From assembly GCF_029931775.1 (NCBI RefSeq), contig NC_079315.1, positions 111,658,274 to 111,722,273 of the forward strand: a stretch of 64,000 nt of DNA, written 5' to 3'. Below are positions 9,267 to 19,728 of the stretch, piece after piece (the first letter of the stretch is position 1; every line of letters begins with the position of its first letter). Below the pieces are notes generated by a model. It was not told where the DNA came from. It worked only from the letters and a program-made list of their open reading frames with translations, and ran no database searches. Position numbers and translations under genes: made by a program. The stretch comes from Euleptes europaea. Taxonomy: Eukaryota; Chordata; Lepidosauria; Squamata; Sphaerodactylidae.

Positions 9267-9854
9267 TTATAGATGGGGGGCAGCTTCGAGCCACCCTGTA
9301 TATCTACATGTCACGTGGCGTTCCGGTCATAATTATGGAAACAGTATAATTACAGAAATGGTACCTTGCAATTACAGCTCATTATTCTCCACAATTCTGC
9401 CGGCTCCTCTAAGTACACACAAGCACACACATATATATTCCCCATCACTATTCTAAATCAAGATCAAATTGCCCGTTTCTGGATATCCTCCAGTTGTCTC
9501 CGAGCACATCTGCTCCCGAGTATCAACAAAACGCACGGCATGAACCAGAGCTCTGCTCTTCCAGGCAACCATTTAAATAGTTTCTCCCTAATTAATGATC
9601 TGTAATTAAACTTAATATGGTTATATTTGGGTCCTCTGAGGTAGCGCGCTGATAATGAGTGTACTGAAAACAAACACGAGGTGCGGATCCCCCTCCCTCC
9701 CTTTGGCGTAGAATTCGAAGGACTGTGAGGAAGATCACAGATTTCTGTCAGTCTGTAAAAAAAAACAAAAAACCCTAAATGTCATGTGTACTATTAGGAT
9801 TGGGTCCATGGGGAGGGGAAAAGGGGATTTCACCCTTCAACCCACCCTCAGTTT
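9267..9854. other. Single-copy stretch with AT-rich homeodomain-type motifs
   Basis: No gene. 9560-9640 contains clustered TAATTA and ATTTAAAT motifs of the kind seen in developmental enhancers. Conservation unknown. Confidence 0.3.
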
Positions 9855-10063
9855 TAGGGTTACCAACTTCCAGGTACTAGCTGGAGATCTCCTGCTATTA
9901 CAACTGATCTCCAGCCGATAGAGATCAGTTCCCCTGGAGGAAATGGACGTTTTGGCAATTGCATTTTATGGCATTGAAGTCTCTCCCCTCCCCAAACCCC
10001 GCCCTCCCCAGGCTCCATCCCAAAAGCCTCCTGCCGGTGGTGAAGAGGGACCTGGCAACCCTA
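9855..10063 (+). mobile_element. MITE-A, full length
   Basis: 209 bp with both TAGGGTT and AACCCTA termini. No flanking 8-bp duplication is obvious. Confidence 0.9.
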
Positions 10064-10131
10064 TACACGGCAGTGGATGGGGCAGCTGGAAATGGAGAAA
10101 AGGTAGACGTAGATATTGTAATATGGAGCAA

Positions 10132-10281
10132 ATGATGAGAGGGAGGGCATCCTGGCCATCTTCTGGGCATGGAGTAGGGGTCACTGGAGGTGTGGGGGGA
10201 GGAATTTACTGCATTGTACAGGGGGTTGGACTAGATGACCCTGGTGGTCCCTTCCAACTCTTATCATTCTGTGATTCTATG
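10132..10281 (+). mobile_element. CR1-1 LINE 3' end
   Basis: Ends GTGATTCTATG. Contains GGGGGTTGGACTAGATGACC, the conserved last 70 bp of the family. Confidence 0.9.
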
Positions 10282-10390
10282 AGTAGAGGTCACTGGGGGT
10301 GTGGAGGGGAGGTAGTTGTGAATTTACTGCATTGTGCAGGGGGTTGGACTAGATGACCCTGGTGGTCCCTTCCAGCTCTATGATTCTATG
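10282..10390 (+). mobile_element. CR1-1 LINE 3' end, tandem second copy
   Basis: A second tail joined directly to the first, repeating GGGGGTTGGACTAGATGACC and ending TGATTCTATG. Head-to-tail tails can come from insertion at an earlier 3' end or from slippage. Confidence 0.9.
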
Positions 10391-10492
10391 TCATTATTCC
10401 CTGCTGAAGTCCCTCCCCACACTAAATGCCACTCTGCCCAGGTTCCACTCCCAAAATCTCCAGGTATTTCCCAACGCAGAGCTGGCAACCCA
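10391..10492 (+). mobile_element. MITE-B 3' half
   Basis: Contains TCTCCAGGTATTTCCCAACG and ends GCTGGCAACCCA. The first half is missing at the CR1 junction. Confidence 0.75.
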
Positions 10493-10673
10493 ACTCCCTC
10501 TACTGCAGTATGACACCCACTTCGCATTTCCAGTGAAGAGGCAGCTCCTCCATCTCATATGACTTTTTAAAACATCCTTGTAGGGGAAAAGTGTAGCCCT
10601 GCATGGAAACTATGCTGAAGACCTGCCCTAGTGAATAACTTTGCAAGAGGCGTACCCAACACCTAGGATTGCC

Positions 10674-10878
10674 AGCCTCCAGCTGAGGCCTGGAGATCTC
10701 CCAGAATTACAGCTGAATTACAAAAGAAGGGATTCGTTCCCCTGGAGAAAATGCTTCTTTGGAGGGTGGACTCTCTGGCATTATACCCTGCTGAGGGCCC
10801 TATCCTCTCCAAACCCCTCCCTCCCCAAGCTCCATCCACAGATCTCCAGGAATTTCCCAACCTGGAGTTGGCAACCCA
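10674..10878 (+). mobile_element. MITE-B, near full length
   Basis: Begins TAGGATTGCCAGCCTCC and ends GTTGGCAACCCA, with the family core AGATCTCCCAGAATTACAGC. An eroded flanking duplication is possible. Confidence 0.85.
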
Positions 10879-11163
10879 GCCAAAACCATGCACCTTTGTT
10901 CACATGAATGCTTCCTAGAAACTCATTATACACTGCTAATAATTCAAACAGCAAATCAAACTTTGTTTTTGATAACAGGTTTGGCGTGAAATTGCACACA
11001 GGCATACAGAGACCGACAGAGACCTGAGATCCCTTTAAAGCAACCAGACCACCACAGGGTGAGCTCCCTTCACGTTCTCTTTGTCTTCTGTACCTTACCA
11101 TTAGGCAGAGAGAAACATTAATAAAATATTACCACAGGTAGTCCCATAAGTATTATGGTACAG
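10879..11163. other. Single-copy stretch
   Basis: No recognised feature. Confidence 0.3.
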
Positions 11164-11520
11164 ATGAACCCATGAAGCTGCCAGATCGCTGGTCCATCAA
11201 TCACTTTGACTAACAACGATTCTCCAGGGTCTCAGGCAGAGAAAAGTCTTTTCCAGCACCTGTTATCTGATATCCTTTATCTGGACATGTCTGCAGATTT
11301 AATTTGGCACTTTGTACATGCAACACAAGTTCTCTGCTACTGAGACATAGCCCCTCACCTTAAACTGCAAGATGCTAAGTCAGACTATTTCCCCATCTAC
11401 TAGGTTTTTTTTCCTCCCCTGACTGACAATAGCCCTCCTATGACTGAAGCAGAGGTTAGTCCCAGATTTTGCTAAAAGACAGCTAACTGTAAATGCCAGG
11501 AATGGAACTGAGGACCACAT
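11164..11520 (-). mobile_element. SINE-B, old degraded copy
   Basis: Contains CATGAAGCTGCCAGATCGCTGG and CTCCAGGGTCTCAGGCAGAG blocks at 11170-11245 and a box B-like block near 11495-11520. The middle is expanded and poorly matched. Confidence 0.55.
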
Positions 11521-11541
11521 TCAATCAAAGAAGTTAACATA

Positions 11542-11568
11542 GGAGGGTCCGTGGCTTAGTGGTAGAGC
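11542..11568 (+). mobile_element. SINE-B head fragment
   Basis: GGCTTAGTGGTAGAGC is a tRNA-like box A-like block from a SINE-B 5' end. Nothing else of the element follows. Confidence 0.5.
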
Positions 11569-12385
11569 TTTGAATAAGTTTGTATGAATAAAGCCTTTGA
11601 GAGAAGGCGAGGCTCTGTTATATTCAGCGCTGCAAGAATCTCTCTTCTGGGATTTTGTTGTTATTGTTCTGGGTAACAGGAGAATTCATCCACGTATCAA
11701 GTACATAAGGGTGGCAAAATGGCACTTCTAGAAATGCACAAGCACGTCGTTTCCAACAAGGAACAAGTGCAGATATCCTCCAGCAGCCATTTTAACCCTT
11801 TCAAAAGCCCAGCATGACTCTACTTGGAGCAAACTTTCCCATACTGCTTGGCCAAGGTTCAAAGGCCAGAGCAGTCAACTCTTTTTCCCCATCTGCATTG
11901 CCTAGCCAAGTTTCCAGGAGATCAATAGAAACAGCAGGCAGGCTGTTATCTCTCTGTGCCGTCTCCTCATGGCCAATAAAGCTGGGTCTCTCTACCTTCC
12001 ATACTCCACGGGTCAGGAACTTAATTAGAATTTAGTGGAGAGAAAGCATCTGTTTAGTTGCTGGGAGTGTGCCCCCCCCCACCTTTCTTTTAATGTTATT
12101 GTTTTGTGATGTTTCCTTGTGTCATTAGTTACCAACACTTTCCCGTTGTTCTTCCAAAGGAAGATTTCCATAGCGTATAACTTTGCCGGGATTGGGTTCC
12201 TCCCCTTCCCCAGAAAACTTTCTGTACTTAAACTAATGGTGTATGTCATGAATCCATTCATTACATCAATGAATGCAGTGGAATCAGAAGGATATCAGAT
12301 TGGAGTCTGTTTTGTCTGCCAACGCTGATTGATGGGGGGGAGTTTTGCCCCAAATCACTGTATTGGTTTTAACACAATTATGCAT
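11569..12385. other. Single-copy stretch
   Basis: No gene or repeat recognised. Open frames of 60-78 codons have no known domain. Confidence 0.3.
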
Positions 12386-12648
12386 GTTAAAGAGCCAGTG
12401 TGGGGTAGTGGTTAAGAGTGGCTGACTTTAATCTGGAGAACCGGGTTCGATTCCCCACTCCTCCACATGAAGCCTGCTGGGTGTCCTTGGGCCAGTCACA
12501 GTTCTCTCTGAACTCTCTCAGCCTCACCTACCTCACAAGGTGCCTTTTCTGGGGAGGGGAAGGTGATTGTAAGCCGGTTTGATTCTTACTTAAATGGTTG
12601 AGAAAGTCGGCATATAAAAACCAACTCTTCTCCTCCTCCTCTTCTTAC
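12386..12648 (+). mobile_element. SINE-A1, full length
   Basis: Complete: box A-like GTGGGGTAGTGGTTAAG, box B-like GGGTTCGATTCCCC, body, tail GTCGGCATATAAAAACCAAC and a CTCCTCCTC tip. Confidence 0.9.
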
Positions 12649-12667
12649 GATGGGCATTTTCTTGGCA

Positions 12668-12884
12668 CTTATAGCCTAACAATATTTTGTCCCACCTTTC
12701 CTCTAACGGGTTCAGGGTGGCACAGATGGTTCTCTTCTCTTCTATTATATGTTCCCAGCAACCATCTGAGGTAGCTGACGCTGAGATTCCCATGGGCACC
12801 CAGTGACTTTCATGGCCCAATGGGGACCTGAACATGCATTTCACTGGTCCCAGTCTAGCACACTAACTACTGCACCACACAGGC
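12668..12884 (-). mobile_element. SINE-C, minus strand
   Basis: The minus strand reads a tRNA-like head (AGCCTGTGTGGTGCAGTAG) at 12884 and a body ending in the AACCATCTGTGCCACCCTGA block. Distinct in body and tail from SINE-A. Confidence 0.65.
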
Positions 12885-13465
12885 TTGACTTCCCCAAAGT
12901 GGAAGCCAGAAGACTATCCAGACGTAGAAGACTGGAAAGACAAATTAGCCGAGTACGCAGTGATGGCCAAGCTGACAAACCAAGTAAATAAAAGACCCAG
13001 CGAAGAGTTTCCAAAAAATTGGAAATTGTATTACCGTATTCATATGTCTCGTAAAATATGTATAAACAGAACTGAAAATGCTTCGATATAAATCTATTCT
13101 GGAAAAGTAAATAATGGAAATTAATTATTACAAATAAGTTAGCATGAATGTTAAAATGAGATGAGAATTCAATAAGGCTAGATTTACTATGTAATTGCAA
13201 AGTACAAATATCACAAGAGTGAACGATTAAACAAAAAGTAGCCTACTTAATGTCATAAAGCTTGAATTGTACAAGATAGGGAAGATACTAAGATGGAAAC
13301 AAAAATCTATAAGCTCACCCAGTTAATGCTTGTTTTTTTTTATATATATATATATATTAGGTTTTATGTCTGTATTGTGTTGTTTCTGTTATGCTGTTAT
13401 GCATTTTATGTTTGTGTTTTTCTATATATGAATTTTTTAATAAATTATTTTTTAAAAAAATGCTT
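12885..13465 (+). mobile_element. L1-type LINE 3' end
   Basis: The final ORF2 codons (12886-13093) are followed by an AT-rich 3' UTR with a TA repeat at 13338-13354 and an AATAAATTATTTTTTAAAA terminus at 13438-13460. 5'-truncated. Confidence 0.75.
12886..13093 (+). pseudogene. L1 ORF2 C-terminal remnant
   Basis: The frame reads WKPEDYPDVEDWKDKLAEYA, then VMAKLT, a pattern typical of the last domain of L1 ORF2 (W...KL.EYAEMAKLT). The upstream endonuclease, reverse transcriptase and most of the C-terminal domain are missing. It is not a functional gene. Confidence 0.7.
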
Positions 13466-13751
13466 TGGCATGGTGAGCAGAAGACTTGGAGATCTGCCAT
13501 ACTGGATCAGCAGCAACATCCATAAGTGTTTGGGTAGTATCTTTATACGACTTTTATGCAACAGTCCTCGAAAAGAGTGAGCAGAGACAACTTGGAACTT
13601 CCAACAACTCTATTCTATTTTCAACTGACACTGAGCCAATTCATGGGGGAGGGAGAGGAGAAAACAGAGAATCTTCCATGATCACAGAAATCACTAGTTA
13701 CGATACTGGACAGAGTAGTGTGGGCAGGAAGTGGTAGCCTTGACCAGAAGA
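13466..13751. other. Single-copy stretch
   Basis: No recognised feature apart from short open frames with no domain. Confidence 0.3.
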
Positions 13752-13965
13752 TCACATGAACACATGAAGCTGCCATATACTGAATCAGACCCTTGGTCCA
13801 TCAAAGTCAGTATTGTCTACTCAGACCGGCAGCGGCTTTCCAGGTAGAGGTCTTTCACATCCCCTCCTTGCCCAGTCCCCTTAACTGGAGACGCCGGCAA
13901 TTGAACCTGGGACCTTCTGCATGCCAAGCAGATGCTCTACCACTGACCCAACTCCCCCCCCCCAA
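13752..13965 (-). mobile_element. SINE-B, full length, minus strand
   Basis: Reads from the GAACACATGAAGCTGCC 3' end at 13755 to the tRNA-like head at 13965, including box B-like AATTGAACCTGGGACC and box A-like CTCTACCACTGA complements. Confidence 0.9.
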
Positions 13966-14218
13966 AGGAAATACTTTTTGGTGATGGTGGAAACTGCTTC
14001 CAAGTCACAGCTGACTTATGGCAACCCCGTAGGCTTTTTAAGGCAGGAGGCATTCGGAGGTGGTTTGCCATTGCCTGCCTCCAACTGGGCTGAGAGAGTT
14101 TGGAGAGAACTGTGACAGGCCCAAGGTCACCCAGCAGGCTTCATGTGGAGGAGTGGGGAATCGAACCCGGTTCTCCAGATTAAAGTCCGCTGCTCTTAAC
14201 CACTACACCACGCTGGCC
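13966..14218 (-). mobile_element. SINE-A2 (BovB-like tail), minus strand
   Basis: The head is at 14218 (CCACGCTGGC) and the tail at 13990-14070 reads CACAGCTGACTTATGGCAAC, a BovB/RTE-like terminus instead of the A1 tail. Confidence 0.85.
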
Positions 14219-15111
14219 ACCAGGATACCAACAGTTTTGATTTAAAAATCCAGATTACCATCTTGCTGTATTTTCATATTTAACCGTGCAAACTGCCTCC
14301 GGCAAGCGGTTTCTCAGAGGACTAAGGCCCTATTTTCTCATGAAGCGTACCCGCCAAATGAACACCAATTTATGGTGCAGAACGAAGTGCTTTTCCTCGG
14401 TCCCTGGAAACAGGAGCTGTGATAATTGTCGGAGAAGCGACTGAGGGAAGTGGGTTAATGGGGAAAGGGCAAAAGGATCGCCTGCTTACTGTCTTGTGTT
14501 CGTTGTTGTTTTTTTAATCGACACTTCCGTATTACAGTTGTGGCACGCAGAAAACAAAACTGACTTCTGCAACGGTGCGTGGGAGATTCAAGGCTGCTCG
14601 CATCATGGGATGCCGCAGACCAACGATACAAGCTGTTGACTGACAAAGGAGGGTATGAATCCACCGCCGGAGGAGGAACAAGGAGTCTTGTCAAGTAATC
14701 CATGGACAGGGTCCCACTGTGTAACCATTAGCATTTGCAGAAAACATTCCAAATTGTTAAACCATCCATTAAGTGGAAAAGATGCCTTTTACTCAACTGG
14801 AAACCCATTGTCTGGGCCCTGCACGCAGCGTGCATGCCAATGAAGAATGCCTTTCAATTAACACCGACAGTGATTCAGCAAATGCACAAGGGAGGATGAG
14901 CTGGCATAAATTGCCTTGTCAGCTGAGAAACCGTCACTGTAGATCTTCTATAGCTTATTCGTTCTGACAAAGGTGCCCCTAACATGGTGAAGCTGAAAGT
15001 CAGCGGTCAAAGAGGCACTGTGTTATACGCCAAAGAGAAGCTTTGCTGGATCAGGCCAGCAGCCAGGCAGGTGCCACTGAGAAACTGCCAATGCAGGGCT
15101 TCTCTCACCCT
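14219..15111. other. Single-copy stretch
   Basis: No gene or repeat recognised. Fairly balanced composition with scattered CpGs. Confidence 0.3.
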
Positions 15112-15399
15112 GCAGCATGGTGTAGTGGTTAAGAGCGGTGGTTTGCAGTGGTGGAGTCTGCTCTGGAGAACCGGGTTCGATTCCCCACTCCTCCACATGA
15201 GCGGCGGAGGCTAATCTGGTGAACTGGATTTGTTTTCCCACTCCTACTCACGAAACCAGATGGGGGACCTTGGGCTAGTCACACTCTCTCAGCCCCACCC
15301 ACCTCACAGGGTGTCTGTTGTGGGGAGGGGAAGGGAAGGTGATTGTAAGCTGGTTTGATTCTCCCTTAAGTGGCATATAAAAACCAACTCTTCTTCTGC
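15112..15399 (+). mobile_element. SINE-A1, full length
   Basis: Box A-like ATGGTGTAGTGGTTAAG and box B-like GGGTTCGATTCCCC, body, and a shortened A1 tail GTGGCATATAAAAACCAAC. Confidence 0.9.
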
Positions 15400-15419
15400 T
15401 TTAGCAGATGACCTCGTGT

Positions 15420-15702
15420 TCTCTCTCATGATACTAGAACACAGGGTCACCTGCTGAAGCTGAAAGGTGAGAGATTCAAAACAGGTAAAAGGTAGTATTT
15501 CTTCACACAACACATAGTTAAATTGTGGAACTCCTTGCCACAGGATACAGTGATGGCCACCAACTTGGAAGGCTTTAGGAGGGGAGTGGACATGTTCATG
15601 GAGTATAAGGCTATACGTGCTACTAGTCAAAATGGATACTAGTCAAAAAGCATACCTATTCCCTCTCGTATCAGAGGAGCATGCCGATTATATTAGGTGC
15701 CG
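15420..15702 (+). mobile_element. CR1-2 LINE, left part, split by SINE-A
   Basis: Contains ORF2 C-terminal codons (GTGGAACTCCTTGCCACAGG region at 15520-15545) and the start of the 3' UTR. It continues at 16024 after an inserted SINE-A. Confidence 0.85.
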
Positions 15703-16023
15703 AGGAGGAGGAGGAGGAGGAGGAAGAAGATGATGAGTTGGTTTTTATATCCTACTTTCTACCTTTAAGGAGTCTCAAAGCAGCTTACAATCACCTTTCT
15801 TCCCCGCTCCACAACAGACAGCTTGTGAGGTAGGTGGGGCTGAGAGAGTTCTGAGATAACTGTGATTAGGCCAAGGTCACCCATCAGGCTTCATGCGGAG
15901 GAGTGGTGAAACAAACACAGTTCACCAGATTAGAGTTCACTGCTCATCCGGACAAATGGGGAATCAAACCCAGTTCTCCAGATTAGAGTCTGCCACTCTT
16001 AACCACTATACCACACTGACAGG
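15703..16023 (-). mobile_element. SINE-A1 inserted in CR1-2
   Basis: A GGA/GAA tail at 15703-15735, then a full SINE-A on the minus strand to its head near 16015. Its head sequence is partly duplicated at 15960-16015. Confidence 0.85.
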
Positions 16024-16146
16024 AAAATGCTGCTGCAGTGGTCTTGTTTGTGGGCTTCCTAGAGGCAGCTGGTTGGCCGCTGTATGAACAGACTGCTGGA
16101 CTTGATGGGCCGTGGTCTGATCCAACGGGGCCTTTCTTATGTTCTA
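16024..16146 (+). mobile_element. CR1-2 LINE, right part
   Basis: Resumes at the ATGCTGCTGCAGTGGTCTTG block and ends CTTATGTTCT, completing the element begun at 15420. Confidence 0.9.
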
Positions 16147-16671
16147 ATGAGCTGATTGTTCGTTTCTCCGCAGCATCTGCTACTGCCTCTGAATATGGGG
16201 ACCCCCTTCAACTCATGGTGGAAAAGCCATATAGCAATTGTCACACAAAAGGATTATTCTATGAACTTCACAGTCCATTAGTGAGCGGCTCCAGCCTATG
16301 ATAAACAGGTTCAAAGGTCGTGATCCATTGATTTAAGGCACTTCCACCAGCAGAATGGAAATTTTGTCCCTTCCCCCCTCTTGCTGGAAGCACATGAGCT
16401 TCCTGAAAGGCTACTCCTGTGTGTCCTTGGATGCTGTGAGATGCAAAGTGGAGAATCTTAAGCGGGAGAAGCAGATCAGCAAAAATGGCTCCCCTCCCGT
16501 GGGTGGAAAATTACCTCTAGATCCAACCCTTTGTCTGCAACAGCTGATACATGATGCACGTCCCTAGAGGAGAAACGTAATGCCATGGGAACACGACGTT
16601 CAGCAGTGTTTCAGAATGATTCTTTGAATTTTACACATTTTCAAATTCTACTTTTGAAACTCAACTTTAAA
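16147..16671. other. Single-copy stretch
   Basis: No recognised gene or repeat. Confidence 0.3.
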
Positions 16672-16779
16672 AATAATGCCGGAGACTCCATCCCCCAAAG
16701 CCGCCATTTACTCCAGGGGAACTGATTGCTAGAGATGAGTTGTAAACCCAGGACATCTCCAGGCCCCACCTGGAGTTTA
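16672..16779 (-). mobile_element. MITE-B fragment
   Basis: Matches the central and distal MITE-B blocks in minus orientation, including CCAGGGGAACTGATTGCTAG and CATCTCCAGGCCCCACCTGG. Confidence 0.7.
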
Positions 16780-16784
16780 AGAAA

Positions 16785-17087
16785 AAGAAGAAGAGTTGGT
16801 TTTTATATGCTAACTTTCTCTACCACTTAAGGGAGACTCAAACCAGCTTACAATCACCTTCCCTTTCCCTCCACACAACAGACACCCTGTGAGGTAGGTG
16901 AGGCTGAAAGAGTGTGACTTGCCCAAGGTCACCCAGCTGCCTTCATGTGTAGGAGTGAGGAAGCAAACCCAGTTCACCAGATTAACCTCCGCCGCTCATG
17001 TGGAGGACTAGGGAATCAAACACAGTTCTCCAGATCAGACTCCACTGCTCCAAACCACCCCTCTTATCCACTATACCACACTGGCTC
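16785..17087 (-). mobile_element. SINE-A1, full length, minus strand
   Basis: Starts in an AAGAAGAAGAG tail, passes GTTGGTTTTTATATGCTAAC, and ends at the tRNA-like head near 17087. Confidence 0.9.
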
Positions 17088-17525
17088 TCCTATGCTGCAA
17101 ATGCAAACCGAAATCCAAAAGGGAAGCACGGAGGCTCACTTACACAAATTATACAAAATCGTATGTATTATATTATATGAGACTCCAAACAACATGTCAT
17201 ACACTGCACCTTATCACTATAGTTCTGTCAATACAAATACATATAAACCATACAAAACAATTCTCAATACATATAATATCAGACAGCTACCAAAAAAGTC
17301 CATGTGTACATGGATGACAACACCAAGAAACAAAGTCCACAGAATGCTACCCAAATTCGGCGTCCAAACAGTAGAAATCCCAGGACGAAGCTGCTGAGTG
17401 AAACAGCACCACAATGTATCAAACAAAGAACCCTGCAGGGTAGAGACCCACAGGATCCGGCAAGAACGTGAATTCGGGATAGTTCCATGTTTCGACTTTC
17501 CTTCTTCAGCTTGCCTTATGTGAAT
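17088..17525 (-). mobile_element. PLE-like repeat with hammerhead-like motif
   Basis: AT-rich body (17100-17300) followed by a structured block at 17459-17515. It shares with the 6.0-6.5 kb repeat the CTGAAGAA...GAAA motif on the minus strand and with 5.35 kb the phrase ACGATTTTGTAT. No coding part is visible. Boundaries approximate. Confidence 0.5.
17459..17515 (-). ncRNA. Hammerhead-ribozyme-like fold (type I)
   Basis: On the minus strand: stem I GGCAAG/CUUGCC (six perfect pairs); core CUGAAGA plus an extra A; stem II very weak (G-C, G-U); core GAA; stem III ACAUGGA/UUCACGU (six of seven pairs, one A-C mismatch); cleavage triplet GUU just before stem I. Stem II decay suggests it may be inactive. 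Fold derived by hand. Confidence 0.5.
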
Positions 17526-18261
17526 TAACAAATCCTCACCAACTTTCTTGAGCGTGGAAAATCATGCTAAGATGCCACAGATTGTCTATCTCCAGTCTAG
17601 CGCTGGGGCAAATATGCGAGAAGAAGACCACGGAGGGTTCGATACAGCTTCTCCCAAGCACGAATCTCTATTGCCAATCTAACAGCAATAAGTAGGCTCA
17701 AGACCAGTTCTATAGGGAGCATATTTTTTTTAATTGAGCCAATGAGAAAAACCAGTATTATTTACTTGGCCCTGACCCACAGAAGCAAAAAACACTGGGC
17801 CAGTCCCTGGTCTAAAACGCATGGTCCCTTAGCCCACTTTCTTCCTTGTTTATTCCCTGTTTCACCCAGGATCAAATCTTCGCGAACGGACGGGACCTTA
17901 TTTGCTGTTGGCTCAGCCCTGTCTCGACGCCAAACGAACCTGGTTTTTGTCATTCACGAGTCAAACTGCTATCCCTGGCTCGTCTCAGATAAACCCGGGT
18001 TATGTCTTCCTGCGTCTCAACGGCCCGCCCGACTCCAAACCCTCTCCTTGTGACCTCTCCGCCTTTTTTTGAAATGACCAATCGCCGGGGGTGTGGGCAT
18101 TGCTGACTTGCCAGGAAGTAGGTGTCTCCCGCATTTTCTGTTTTCATGGACTGATCGGCACACAGCTTCGCCCCGGATCATTCAAGGTAATGCATTCAGT
18201 CCTGTTCCCCCCAGCCTGGGTTCATTTTATCCGGGCTGGAACAGGGAAGAAAGTGGGCGAA
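17526..18261. other. Single-copy stretch, mildly CpG-rich
   Basis: 17870-18190 has more CpGs than its surroundings (CTTCGCGAACGGACGGG, CAATCGCCGGGGG) and a possible splice donor at CAAGGTAATG (18186). A small non-coding first exon is conceivable, but nothing proves transcription. Confidence 0.3.
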
Positions 18262-18345
18262 GAGACCATGAGTTTTAGACCACTGTCTCTCTCTCAGCCT
18301 AACTTACTTCACAGGGTTGTTTCCAGGATAAAAATGAAGGAGGAA
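18262..18345 (+). mobile_element. SINE-C body fragment
   Basis: CTCAGCCTAACTTACTTCAC and AGGATAAAAATGAAGGAGG are SINE-C body blocks. Head and tail are missing. Confidence 0.5.
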
Positions 18346-18813
18346 ACATGCGCATTACTCTGAGCTCTTTGGAGGACAGGCAAGTGTAGCAGATAAATGC
18401 AACTTAGTCACGTCTTTCATAAATGAAATGGAAACACATCACTTCCAGATCTTTGCACTTCTGGGTTTTTGAATTGCTGTAATGAAAACTATGCTACTTG
18501 GCTAATCACACCAAACGAGAGCCATTATGCAAATCCACTCCAATAGTTCTGCAGCCAATCCCTTTTCACAAAGAGGATGGGTCTTGCTAGGCTTGCCAAC
18601 AACCTGAAGTGGGGGAAAAAATTCTGCCCCTTCAACTGAGGATTATTTGGGTGTTATTTGCCAGGCGAAAAACCTCCGTTACCCATTTCTGCTCATTAAG
18701 CTTCTGTTAAAAGGGCAAAACATCTTTTCTGCGGGTTGTGGGCAGCCCCAGTCCACCAATAGCAGTGCTTCCCACACAGCCAGGAACCTTCCACTGATGC
18801 AGGAGACTGTAGG
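18346..18813. other. Single-copy stretch
   Basis: No recognised feature. Confidence 0.3.
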
Positions 18814-18914
18814 GAGGGGCTGTGGCTCAGTGGCAGAGCATCTGCTTGGCATGCAGAAGTTCCCAGGTTCAATCCTTGGCAGTTCCAGTTCAAAAAAAAC
18901 TTGTAGTAGGTGAT
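18814..18914 (+). mobile_element. SINE-B, first part of a nest
   Basis: Head GGGGCTGTGGCTCAGTGG with box B-like AGGTTCAATCCTTGG, broken at AGTAGGTGAT (18905-18914), the duplicated target of the inserted SINE-A2. It resumes at 19381. Confidence 0.9.
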
Positions 18915-19380
18915 AGAGCCAGCGTGGTTAGGGTTGCCAGGTCCCTTTTCTCCACTGGGAGGAGGTTTTTTGGGCAGAGCCTGAGGAGGGAGGGGCTTGG
19001 AGAGGGGAGGGACTTCAATGCCATAGAGTCAAATGGCCAAAGCGGCCACTTTCTCCAGGTGAATTGATCTCTGCCAGCTGGAGATCAGTTGTAATAGCAA
19101 TAGATCTCCAGCTAGTACTTGAAGGCTGGCAACCCTAAGCGTGGTGTAATCGTTAAGAGCGGGCAGATTCTAATCCGGAGAACCGGCTGCTATTTCCCCA
19201 CATGATTCTTCTCCACGTGAATCCTGCTGTGGGACCTTGGGTCAGTCACAGTTCTCTCAGAACTCTCTCAGTGCACGTGGAGGCAGGCAATGGCAAACCA
19301 CCTCTGAACGTCTCTTGCTCTGAAAATCCTTCGTGGTCACCATAAGTCAGCTGTGACATGACGGCCCTTTCCACCACCAC
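18915..19380 (+). mobile_element. SINE-A2 inserted in SINE-B
   Basis: Head AGAGCCAGCGTGGT, split by MITE-A at 18929-19137, then the body and the BovB-like tail CACCATAAGTCAGCTGTGAC. The flanking duplication AGTAGGTGAT/AGTAGGCGAT (9 of 10 matching) marks insertion into SINE-B. Confidence 0.9.
18929..19137 (-). mobile_element. MITE-A inserted in SINE-A2, perfect TSD
   Basis: 209 bp, TAGGGTTGCCA to GGCAACCCTA, flanked by identical 8-mers AGCGTGGT (18921-18928 and 19138-19145). The 8-bp duplication and the termini fit hAT transposition. The copy lies inside the SINE-A2 tRNA-like head and so destroys its internal promoter. Confidence 0.95.
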
Positions 19381-19483
19381 AGTAGGCGATGTGGAAGACC
19401 TCTGCCTCCGACCCTGGAGAGCCGCTGCCAGTCTGGAAAAACAATACTGACTTTGATGGACCAAGGGTCTGATTCAGTATAAG
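19381..19483 (+). mobile_element. SINE-B, second part
   Basis: Continues at AGTAGGCGATGTGGAAGACC through the GACTTTGATGGACCAAGGGT block to the next insertion. Confidence 0.9.
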
Positions 19484-19692
19484 TAGGGTTGCCAGGTCCC
19501 TCTTTGCCACTGGTGGGAGGTTTTTGGGGCAAAGCCTGAGGAGGGCAGGGTTTGGGGAGGGGAGGGACTTCAACGCTATAGAGTCCGATGGCCCAATTGG
19601 CCATTTTCTCCAGGTGAACTGATTTTGATCAGCTGGACATCAGTTGTAATAGCAGGAGATATCCAGCTAGTACCTGTAGGTTGGCAACCCTA
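19484..19692 (-). mobile_element. MITE-A inserted in SINE-B 3' end, perfect TSD
   Basis: 209 bp, flanked by identical AGTATAAG 8-mers (19476-19483, 19693-19700). The last part of the SINE-B follows at 19701-19728. Confidence 0.95.
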
Positions 19693-19728
19693 AGTATAAG
19701 GCAGTTTGACGGGGTTATGTATTCATGA

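Noticed and set aside
17870-18190. CpG-island promoter with first exon
   Set aside because: CpG density is only mildly raised and there is no TATA, initiator or coding exon to support it.
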